This document shows positions 53,126-60,666 of a DNA stretch of 64,000 nt, one piece after another (the stretch's first letter is position 1; the number at the start of each line of letters is the position of its first letter). The translations under genes were made by a program, and so were the position numbers. This DNA comes from JAMOAW01 sp039908535 (GTDB lineage: Bacteria; Pseudomonadota; Magnetococcia; Magnetococcales; JADFZT01). Location of the stretch: positions 1-64,000 of the forward strand of contig JAMOAW010000016.1 of assembly GCA_039908535.1 (NCBI GenBank). Reading direction: 5' to 3'. The notes beneath the pieces are model-generated. The model did not search any database, was not told where the DNA came from, and saw nothing but the letters and a program-made list of their open reading frames with translations.

Positions 53126-54262
53126 TTATGGAACCATCGCCCGCAAAGGTGGTAAATCTTGTCCATTTAAAACCAATTTTCCCTCTGTTTCCGTAAGTTT
53201 ACGTAAAATTTCGACTTTGCGTAACCATTGATCGACAATATAAACATAACCTGCTTCATCAACGGTTACTCCTGAAGGTGAGGCAAAGGTTGCGGGTCCA
53301 TCGGTGCTAGAGCCTTCACCAATGGGAAGTAACAGTTGCCCTTGGTCATTAAAAATTTGCAGATTGGCAAACGCACCATCTACGACATAGATCAAATTAT
53401 CCTTGTCAATGGCGATGGCACGGGGTCGGGCAAACTGTCCAATCCCGCGGCCTAAACGCCCCCATTTCGCTAAAAATTTTCCATCTCGATCAAAAATTTG
53501 CACCCGAAAATTACCTGCATCCAGCACATACACCCGACCATCGCTTCCCACGCAAAGATCGGTGGGCATGTTAAACTCGCCCTCTTCTTTGCCGCGCTGT
53601 CCAATGGGTTGTCCGACCATTTTTCCCTCCTGATCAAATATGACCATCCGATGTGTCGACGTACCCGTTCCATCATTGTCGATGACATAAATGCGATCCC
53701 CTGTCGGGGAGAGAGCCACAGCGACAGGATGTTTCAACAAAGAGGCGTTGCCAATAAATTTAGACCATAATCCGAGTTGATCAAACACAACCACGACCTT
53801 TTTTGTGCCATCGGCAACATACACCATTCCCTGGCGGTCAACGGCAATCCCAAGAGGTTGTCCCAAAGTTCCTTCAAAACGGGCACCAAATTGGTAATAA
53901 CGACGGCGAACGGCATCAAAGACATGCACCAGTTTGGCCATGGTATCGGTCACAAAAATGCGTCCTCCAAAAGCCGCGACCCGGACCGGTTTTATAAAAA
54001 CATCTTTATCGATATGCTCATCTGAAATATTTAAAAAATCTTTTTGTTCTGGCTCTTTAATCTCAATATCATTGGCCTTATGAATCACAGATTGCCAAGC
54101 AAAACGAGGCAGTTGAGGAGGCCTTGGCCAATAAATTTCTCCATTCGTCAACTCATCCGTCTGGGTGGTCACGCATCCAGCCAAAAAAACAAGTGCCATG
54201 AGAGCCCACCATTTCGGATGAGATTCTCTCCCAAAAAAATGTTTGATAAACCGTCTATTCAT
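53126..54262 (-). CDS. NHL-repeat lipoprotein
   Basis: A 378-residue lipoprotein. The signal peptide with lipobox FLAGC puts the lipidated Cys near residue 30. The rest is a beta-propeller of about six NHL-like repeats, with recurring units such as GIAVDRQGMVYVADG, DLCVGSDGRVYVLDAGN, AIAIDKDNLIYVVDG and GVTVDEAGYVYIVD. Such propellers are binding scaffolds. The pairing with a multihaem cytochrome directly downstream recurs in bacteria with surface electron transfer, so it may hold the cytochrome at the envelope; that is inference. Confidence 0.87.
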   Translation of the reverse strand: MNRRFIKHFFGRESHPKWWALMALVFLAGCVTTQTDELTNGEIYWPRPPQLPRFAWQSVIHKANDIEIKEPEQKDFLNISDEHIDKDVFIKPVRVAAFGGRIFVTDTMAKLVHVFDAVRRRYYQFGARFEGTLGQPLGIAVDRQGMVYVADGTKKVVVVFDQLGLWSKFIGNASLLKHPVAVALSPTGDRIYVIDNDGTGTSTHRMVIFDQEGKMVGQPIGQRGKEEGEFNMPTDLCVGSDGRVYVLDAGNFRVQIFDRDGKFLAKWGRLGRGIGQFARPRAIAIDKDNLIYVVDGAFANLQIFNDQGQLLLPIGEGSSTDGPATFASPSGVTVDEAGYVYIVDQWLRKVEILRKLTETEGKLVLNGQDLPPLRAMVP

Positions 54263-54618
54263 AAAGACCGATCTTTTCTATTGAAAGACCAAAAAGACGA
54301 TTTCTTACTCTTGGGAATTAAAACCGGTCGGTTTCTCATTTTTGATAATTTTATTTCATTCAAAAAAATTGTTTATATTTAATAAATTGATTTTAAAATA
54401 AATTATCAAGCAAAGCTCATTTTTTATACTAGACCTATCATCCATCATGCAATTATGAATCCATGTAAAGAAGGAGAAAATCATTTCCCATGGCAAAAAA
54501 AAATTGTTTGCCTCTTGTAAGATGAAAAGGGCCACTTATCTTTTGAATAACGGTGGTTGGCAAGCCAACCTAGTATGTACAAACATAAAATAAAACATTA
54601 TGATAAAGGAGAAAACAG
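54263..54618. other. Intergenic region upstream of hsp20
   Basis: An A/T-rich region between the divergent lipoprotein and hsp20 genes. No open frame of note. The hsp20 side holds a possible heat-shock promoter (separate entry) and the 16-base palindrome GGTTGGCAAGCCAACC at 54555-54570, about 50 bases before the ATG. Confidence 0.4.
54514..54539 (+). promoter_or_regulatory. Possible heat-shock (sigma-32-like) promoter
   Basis: CTTGTAA and CCACTTAT are separated by 11 bases, a partial match to the sigma-32 pattern (CTTGAAA, then CCCCATnT at 13-14 bases). It lies about 80 bases upstream of hsp20. The spacing is short and the -10 match is imperfect, so this is tentative. Confidence 0.3.
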
Positions 54619-55062
54619 ATGTCTACACTTGTCACTTATGATCCTTTTCGGAGTTTCCGTTCACTGCAAAATGAGATCAATCGGATTTTTGATCGGGATA
54701 TGGAGGTTTCCACTGGTCAGATGACCCAATGGCCCATGCGGGTGGATATTCGGGAGGATGTCAACCAAATTGTTCTCAAGGCCGATGTCCCAGGAATGGA
54801 TCAAAAAAATATTTCGGTGAACGTCGATAACGGATATCTAACGATTTCTGGGGAGCGCAAGTTTGAAGATGAGGCGCGGCGTGAAAACTATCATCGGATA
54901 GAACGTGCCTATGGTCACTTTAGCCGTTCATTCCAGCTGCCCAACTCCACCGATACAAACAACATCAGCGCGACTTATAAAAACGGTGTCTTGGAAATCA
55001 CGCTTCCCAAGCGCGAAGAGGCCAAACCGCGCGCCATTAAGGTGCATGTATCGGAAAAATAA
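54619..55062 (+). CDS. Hsp20/alpha-crystallin small heat-shock protein
   Basis: A 147-residue ATP-independent chaperone. The alpha-crystallin domain spans about residues 38-135, with VDIREDVNQIVLKADVPGMD, ISGERK, the FSRSFQLP block and the A-x-x-x-NGVLEITLPK motif. AAAGGAG precedes the ATG. The last four residues (VSEK) and the TAA are encoded by the TGTATCGGAAAAATAA end of an A-type repeat, so the original C-terminus, which often carries an I-x-I motif, has probably been replaced. It is transcribed alone. Confidence 0.92.
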   Translation: MSTLVTYDPFRSFRSLQNEINRIFDRDMEVSTGQMTQWPMRVDIREDVNQIVLKADVPGMDQKNISVNVDNGYLTISGERKFEDEARRENYHRIERAYGHFSRSFQLPNSTDTNNISATYKNGVLEITLPKREEAKPRAIKVHVSEK

Positions 55063-55136
55063 TGATCATTAAAAAAAAGAGAGGGCCTGGGGGATTCATC
55101 CCCCAGGGTTTTATTTTTTGTCCAAAGGAGATCATG
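55046..55136 (+). repeat. A-type repeat, shortened, forming the hsp20 3' end
   Basis: It starts with TGTATCGGAAAAATAA inside hsp20, lacks the first GC hairpin, keeps CTGGGGGATTCATCCCCCAG and ends near GGAGATCATG. A B-type element begins directly after. Confidence 0.82.
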
Positions 55137-55310
55137 TGGTACCACCACATTTAAGTGTGAACGATGAACGAGTGCCTGAACAAAAAGCAAAATCAAGACC
55201 TTGGGGGATTGCATCCCCCAATCCCCCTGCTTTTTGAAGGAAGCAAAACCGAGGTCAAAAGCAAAATCAAAACCCTGGGGGCAATCCCCCAGACCCCTTT
55301 TTTTTTAAAT
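55137..55310 (+). repeat. B-type repeat element, one-ended
   Basis: It begins at GGTACC (55138-55143), followed by ACCACATTTAAGTGTG, and continues with GGGGGATTGCATCCCCC and CTTTTTGAAGGAAGCAAAACCGAGG, matching the window-start copy. No second GGTACC end is found; the right side merges into an A-type fragment. Confidence 0.78.
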
Positions 55311-55334
55311 ATGGCCATCCCTGTGCTGTTGTGC

Positions 55335-56732
55335 TCATAGTTCAAACATAAAAAAGGCAATGGTCAAATAGTTGATAGACCCGACCATATCGATAAAGGC
55401 CAAAGCCAGGGGACCAGCGGCAACGGCTGGATCGGCTCCAATCTTTTTGAAGAAAAAAGGCAACGACATGGCGATCACCGCCGCAAAAGAGATGCTCAAA
55501 GTCATGGCCAACCCCAACGTCATGGAAAGCACAGGGTTATGAAAAATAAAGTAGGATGCCACGGCCAAACAAGAGCCATAAAAGGCCCCTTGAATAAAAT
55601 TGGCGGCCAACTCTTTGAACAACAATTTGAAAAAATGGGCGTTGTGTATGGTACCCAGGGCCAAACCACGCACCACCACTGCCCCTGTTTGACTCCCCGC
55701 ATTGCCCGACATACCGATGACAATAGGAAAAAAGAAGGCCAATTGTACTACCGCTTCCAACGTTTTTTCAAACCCTTCTAAAATTGCCGAAACCAGCAAA
55801 TAGGCAATAAAGGCGGTGATCAGCCAGGGGACACGGGCGCGAAAGATGGTCATAGAGGATTGCTGAAGAACATTGGTATTTTTAGAACCAATACCAGCCA
55901 TTTTTAAAATGGCATTTGTGTTCTCTTCTTGGATAATGTCAATCAAATTATCAATGGTAATTTGTCCCACCAAAACCCCTAAATCATCCACCACCGGCAT
56001 AGCCAACAGACGATAGCGGGATATTTGGCTGGCCACGGTCCCTTGGTGGGTATCCACATGAACCTTGATCAATCGATTATGGGTAAACTCTTTGAGGGTT
56101 TTGTTTGGCTCAGCCAAAATGAGACGCCGTAAGGAGCAAACCCCCGTGAGTCGTTGCAGATCATCCACGACATAGAGATAAAAAATCGAATCATGAGAAG
56201 GCATTTGCTGCACCGCCCGGATGGCACTGGCCGCCGTGGTAGACTCTGGAAGGGCCAGAATATTCATGTCCATCAGGCTACCTGCACTGTTTTTTGCGTA
56301 AACAACCGTTTTCTCTTCGGTCTCTTGACGTGGTTTTTTTTGCTCCATAGCCTCCAAAAGGCGTTTGGCATCATTTTCGTCCAAGGCTTTGAGATAATTT
56401 TGCTGACTCTGAGGAGGCAATAGTTTCAATATCGCCAAGGCCTGTTCTAAACTGCAATGAGAGAGAATAAATTTTTTATGCTGGTCGCTCAGTTCAGTCA
56501 AAACTTGAGCCGCATGGGCAGGGGGGGCAATATGGCCAAAAATATCGGTGGCCCGGTGCTCCGCAAAGCCATTTAAAACATTGGCAATATCAACAGGCTT
56601 GAGTTTGCTCATCAGTTGGGTTAAATGAGAAAAGGCTCCCCGGCGATGGAGTCGAACAATTGTTTCGGAAATTTTGGCGTTTTTGGGCGGCGATGCAGCC
56701 GTCTTATCGTCATCCAGAACCATCATGGACAT
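55335..56732 (-). CDS. mgtE: MgtE-type magnesium transporter (copy 1)
   Basis: A 465-residue MgtE channel. The cytoplasmic N domain (about residues 30-135) leads to a CBS pair (about 140-265, e.g. VVDDLGVLVGQITIDNLIDI) and about five membrane helices, including GMSGNAGSQTGAVVVRGLALG. The last helices contain DPAVAAGPLALAFIDMVG; the Asp of the pore motif is kept. It starts 45 bp after copy 2 and its N-terminus (MSMMVLDDDK) mirrors that copy. Probably a Mg2+ channel gated by internal Mg2+. Confidence 0.92.
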   Translation of the reverse strand: MSMMVLDDDKTAASPPKNAKISETIVRLHRRGAFSHLTQLMSKLKPVDIANVLNGFAEHRATDIFGHIAPPAHAAQVLTELSDQHKKFILSHCSLEQALAILKLLPPQSQQNYLKALDENDAKRLLEAMEQKKPRQETEEKTVVYAKNSAGSLMDMNILALPESTTAASAIRAVQQMPSHDSIFYLYVVDDLQRLTGVCSLRRLILAEPNKTLKEFTHNRLIKVHVDTHQGTVASQISRYRLLAMPVVDDLGVLVGQITIDNLIDIIQEENTNAILKMAGIGSKNTNVLQQSSMTIFRARVPWLITAFIAYLLVSAILEGFEKTLEAVVQLAFFFPIVIGMSGNAGSQTGAVVVRGLALGTIHNAHFFKLLFKELAANFIQGAFYGSCLAVASYFIFHNPVLSMTLGLAMTLSISFAAVIAMSLPFFFKKIGADPAVAAGPLALAFIDMVGSINYLTIAFFMFEL

Positions 56733-56777
56733 GGCGGTCTCTTTCTTTTATTAAGTTAATGAGTAGTAGTCTTAGGT

Positions 56778-58175
56778 TTAGAGCCCATATACCGTGGTGG
56801 CGATCACCAGATAATTAACGACCCCCAGGACATCAACCGTCGTCAGCACGTAGGGTCCACCGCCAATAGCGGGATCATGTCCTAATTTTTGTAATAACAG
56901 TGGTAAACTAGACGCAATAATGCCCGCATAGGTAATATTAGAAAGAATACTGATGCCAACGACAAAGGCCAAAATCGTACTTTTAAACACCACATATGCG
57001 TAGGTAGAAAGACAAAGACCGTAAAAAATACCAATGAGCAAACCGACTTTAGTCTCTTTGAACAAGAGTTTATAATAGTCATTCACCGTGATGGCCCCTG
57101 TGCCCAAACCACGCACCGCCACAACGGCGGTTTGGCTGCCAACATTGCCCGCCATGCCAAAGATCATCGGCATAAAAAAGCTTAACTGGATCACCTTGGC
57201 CATGGTTCCTTCAAAAAAACCAAGAATCCAGGCCGCCAACAATCCACCCAGAAAGGGGGCTGCCAACCAAGGAAGGCGGGTTTTAGCAACATTGGTAAAG
57301 GGTTGAGCGAGGATGCTCAATTTGTGTTCAATATCCACACCCACCGTTTTGAGCATGGCGTGGGTATCGGCCTCTTGGATGACGTGGATCAGGTCATCGA
57401 CGGTAATAATTCCGCGTAACACGCCTTGATCATTTACCACTGGAATAGCCATTAAATCGTGTTGGGTCACCAGTTTGGCCGCCTCTTCTTGTGGGGTGTC
57501 GATATTGACGGTATGGACACGCACTTCCATAATGTCGCGAATCAGAGTTTTGGTGGGCGAGAGCAATAAACGGCGCAACGAACTGACACCGGTTAAACGG
57601 TTGTTTTCATCCAGGACATAGACGTAAAAGACAAATTCGTGAAAGGGTAAACCATGCAAGGCCTCCAAGGCTTCTGCCGCTGTGAGGGTCTCTTGAATGG
57701 CAAAAAATTGCGAGGTCATGAGGTTGCCAGCGGTATCGGGCAGATATTGCAGAAGATCTTGAACCTCTTTTTGGGATTTTTGTCCCATGGCATTCATGAG
57801 ATGATCGCCCACCTCCGGACTTAAAATACCGATGATTTGGCTACGGGTATCGGGAGGGAGGCTCTCTAAAATGGGAACCGCCCGATCCAGAGTCATTAAA
57901 GAGATAATATGGATTTGGAAATCCTCATTTAACTCCTTTAAAGTCTCTCCAGCCTGTTGGGTATTGGGGATCAGGTTGAAAAGGTCCATGGCCTCATCAA
58001 CATCCTCTGAGGAGTTGATGACCAAGGCGATATCCGCCGGAAGCAGTTTTCCAATCACGCGGGTGAGTTGGGTGGTGGCCCCTTTGTGGTATAAACGACG
58101 GATGGTCTCCACATACATGGGGGCTTGGTGCGTTTCTATCGCGTTTTGAGGTTCGTCAACGACCATCATGCTCAT
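56778..58175 (-). CDS. mgtE: MgtE-type magnesium transporter (copy 2)
   Basis: A 465-residue paralogue of the downstream gene, with the same domain order: N domain, CBS pair (VVNDQGVLRGIITVDDLIHV), then the membrane part with GMAGNVGSQTAVVAVRGLG and DPAIGGGPYVLTTVDVLG. It is closer to the classic MgtE pore signature (TxxD) than copy 1. The equal length and short gap indicate an old tandem duplication with marked divergence. The upstream 600 bp shows no M-box riboswitch that I can recognise. Confidence 0.92.
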   Translation of the reverse strand: MSMMVVDEPQNAIETHQAPMYVETIRRLYHKGATTQLTRVIGKLLPADIALVINSSEDVDEAMDLFNLIPNTQQAGETLKELNEDFQIHIISLMTLDRAVPILESLPPDTRSQIIGILSPEVGDHLMNAMGQKSQKEVQDLLQYLPDTAGNLMTSQFFAIQETLTAAEALEALHGLPFHEFVFYVYVLDENNRLTGVSSLRRLLLSPTKTLIRDIMEVRVHTVNIDTPQEEAAKLVTQHDLMAIPVVNDQGVLRGIITVDDLIHVIQEADTHAMLKTVGVDIEHKLSILAQPFTNVAKTRLPWLAAPFLGGLLAAWILGFFEGTMAKVIQLSFFMPMIFGMAGNVGSQTAVVAVRGLGTGAITVNDYYKLLFKETKVGLLIGIFYGLCLSTYAYVVFKSTILAFVVGISILSNITYAGIIASSLPLLLQKLGHDPAIGGGPYVLTTVDVLGVVNYLVIATTVYGL

Positions 58176-58782
58176 TTAATTCTTCTTTCTCTGATTTCAT
58201 AGAGGTGAAAGCAGGAATGGGCACACAGTATCGTGGGTATCAACATCTATTGCCCTACCACAATTTAGTAAGGTAACAAAAGTAGAAAACCTTAAGCACC
58301 TTTTGCAGAAATCTCTACAAAAAAGGGCCTACACCTTTTTTACGGGATCAACGAGAGTGAAAAGAGCTTTGAACGTGCAGCGGGGAAGATCGAAGGAGGG
58401 AAAACCGTGGTCGAACGTCCTCTGAATTCTACGACGTATCAAAGCTGTTCATACTGTGTGTGTCCACATATCCTCCATTATTAAGTTAATAGTCCATTAA
58501 GGTTAATTTTTTGTCTGTCACAAGTCAAGAAGTTTATCATTTTTTTTTAGAAACCCCATTGAGTAATTTTGAGGAAACGCCTTCTTTTTGACGGATAGGT
58601 AAATTATCTTGACTTGGAGAGGCAATAAAGTCCAAATATAGAGGAGAAAGGGTCCCGAAGTGGCATGTTACCTTGAAAGATCGCTATTGGTTCTGATATT
58701 AATTAAAAATGAGAGTTAAAAATCCAGTTGGATTTACGGTCATGGATGTGTACCAGAACGAAACATGTTAAGAGGTAAATAA
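58176..58782. other. Long intergenic region, no gene seen
   Basis: About 600 bp between the divergent mgtE and universal stress genes, with no convincing open frame and no A- or B-type repeat. A/T-rich patches near 58500-58560 and 58690-58720 may hold promoters. No M-box or other known riboswitch pattern was recognised. Its length suggests long leaders or a small RNA. Confidence 0.35.
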
Positions 58783-59625
58783 ATGATGAATGACACAGAC
58801 ATGGAGGAGTTGAATCCTTTTAAAACCATTCTTCTGGCGACAGATGGTTCTGAGTTCAGTGCCGGTGTGGAGCAGGTGGGCATGGAGATGGCCTCCCAGC
58901 ATCAATCGCAGTTGTATGTATTGCGACTATTGTTGTCTGAAGAGGGGAGTGACGAGGCCAGTGCCGAAGAGCAAGAGGCCAAAATTGACCTGGAACGGGT
59001 GATCCATCAGAGTGCCGAACGGGGGATTTCTTGTACCCCTTTGATCCAATTTTGCCAGGAACCCAGCCAAGGAATTCTATCGACCATCAAAGATGTCGGG
59101 GCGCAACTGGTGATTTTAGGGTGTCGAGGACGACGGGGGTTGGCCAAACTGATGGTCGGTGATGCCACCACCAAGGTGATTGACAAAGCCGAATGCTCGG
59201 TGTTGGTGGTGTCGCGTTTGGTGACCAGTTGGAACAGTGGGGTGCTGTTGGCTTTAGACTCCATGGAGCCAGATGGAGACCGAGCCGCCTTGGCCGCCTT
59301 TCACTTGGCGCAATCTGCGCAAGTACCGCTGACCATTTTGTTGGTTGTCGATGACGACGAGGTGGAAGATCGAGAAAATTATCAATTGCTCAACCGTCTG
59401 GTGGCTATGGCTAAATTAAAAAATCTGGAAGTGGATAGTATGGTGCAATCGGGGGAAATCGACGATGTCATCTTAGAAGTGGCGCGACAACGCTCGGCAG
59501 ACATTATCGTCTGTGAACCACGTGATCGGTCGGTCATAGAAAAACTGTTTAATACCAATAAACTGATTCATCTTATTGGTCGGGCTCGTTGTCCGGTGAT
59601 GGTGGTGCAAGGGCCAGAGTCGTAG
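58783..59625 (+). CDS. Tandem universal stress protein (UspA-type)
   Basis: A 280-residue protein with two Usp domains. The first (about residues 12-142) has ILLATDGSEFS at the start and an ATP-binding-type tail GCRGRRGLAKLMVGDATTKV. The second (about 150-278) starts VLLALDSMEPD and lacks a clean G-x2-G-x9-G(S/T) site. Such tandem proteins act in stress tolerance, and often only one half binds ATP. It opens a rightward group with the SEC-C gene and aspS. Confidence 0.88.
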   Translation: MMNDTDMEELNPFKTILLATDGSEFSAGVEQVGMEMASQHQSQLYVLRLLLSEEGSDEASAEEQEAKIDLERVIHQSAERGISCTPLIQFCQEPSQGILSTIKDVGAQLVILGCRGRRGLAKLMVGDATTKVIDKAECSVLVVSRLVTSWNSGVLLALDSMEPDGDRAALAAFHLAQSAQVPLTILLVVDDDEVEDRENYQLLNRLVAMAKLKNLEVDSMVQSGEIDDVILEVARQRSADIIVCEPRDRSVIEKLFNTNKLIHLIGRARCPVMVVQGPES

Positions 59626-59676
59626 GATTTTATTTGTTTGTCATCTAAATAAATTCGAATAAGGGAGTTGGTAGAC

Positions 59677-60666
59677 GTGGATTCACCAAAAGATCTCAAT
59701 GTGCCCGAACTGTATGCGCAAGGGTTAGTTCATGCCGCTTTGGAGCCCGATGTTTTAAAAATTGCCGCTTGGTTGGCTGGGGCAGAAGATATTTCGGTCA
59801 CCCCGTTTGCCAAATGGTATATTTATCTTGCTGAACGATTGATCGATTTGGCTCCGAAACCAGAGAATGGGTTTCAGGCCCGTCCTCGGCGAACGATTCC
59901 AATCCCTAAAATCGGTCGCAATGAGGCCTGCCCGTGTGGATCTGGCAAAAAATATAAACAGTGTCATTTGGGCCAAGAGAATGTGGTGGCCTGGAAATTG
60001 GGTTCACCTACTCCGGCCATTCGGACCATGGCGGTGGCCAATTTAATTCATGCGTTACCCGTGAGCGTTCTGGATACGGTCCCTCGGGAAAAGGCCAGCG
60101 AGTTGGTCTTGGTGGAGATGGCGGTGGCTTACCATCGCAGTGGGCATGTCGAAACAGGGTTGGAACTTTTGAAACAAGTTTTGGATGGCGAGCGCGAAGA
60201 TCCCAACTTGTTGTTTGATTATTGGGTGGCCCGTTATGCCGAATGGTTGGTGGAAGCCGACAGCTCAGGGGAGGCCGAGCGGTTTTTGCTGGATGAATTC
60301 GACCAGCTGCGCCGCGTAGAAGGGTGGCAGGTTGCCCAAAAGCTCGCCGCTTTTTATCTGGATCAGGGGGATTTGGATGCCGCTGAAACCTGGATCGAAG
60401 AGGCGTTGCAGGGAGCCGCAGAAAATCCATTTAACCATTATTTAAACGGTTTACTGAATCACTCCTTAGATAAATGGGAAAGTGCTATCCAAGCCTACGA
60501 AAAGGCGCGGGAGTATTCCAATAAGTTTCGTGAAGAAGAGAAGGCCTATATGATACGCTTGGTAGACGAATCCTTGGAACGGGCCCGCGATCAGCGCCCG
60601 CTGGACGATGAAGAAGAGAGTGACAACGCCACCCAAGATGAGACGGAGATGGAGTCTTCTTTATGA
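59677..60666 (+). CDS. SEC-C motif and TPR protein
   Basis: A 329-residue protein. A SEC-C zinc-binding motif (GRNEACPCGSGKKYKQCHLG) lies near residues 85-104, followed by helical TPR-like repeats to the C-terminus (for example DQGDLDAAETWIEEAL and SALDKWESAIQAYEKA-like units), then an acidic tail. The function is unknown; SEC-C modules bind proteins or the translation/secretion machinery. GTG at 59677 has AAGGGAG nine bases upstream. Its stop overlaps the aspS start as ATGA, so it is coupled to aspS. Confidence 0.82.
   Translation: MDSPKDLNVPELYAQGLVHAALEPDVLKIAAWLAGAEDISVTPFAKWYIYLAERLIDLAPKPENGFQARPRRTIPIPKIGRNEACPCGSGKKYKQCHLGQENVVAWKLGSPTPAIRTMAVANLIHALPVSVLDTVPREKASELVLVEMAVAYHRSGHVETGLELLKQVLDGEREDPNLLFDYWVARYAEWLVEADSSGEAERFLLDEFDQLRRVEGWQVAQKLAAFYLDQGDLDAAETWIEEALQGAAENPFNHYLNGLLNHSLDKWESAIQAYEKAREYSNKFREEEKAYMIRLVDESLERARDQRPLDDEEESDNATQDETEMESSL

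Noticed and set aside
4761..55310. The repeated sequences as a CRISPR array
   Set aside because: Copies are about 150 bp, kilobases apart, in both orientations, and without spacers.
58176..58782. M-box magnesium riboswitch upstream of mgtE
   Set aside because: I looked on the minus strand for the conserved GGTGAGGCTCC-like core and did not find it. A covariance search would be decisive.
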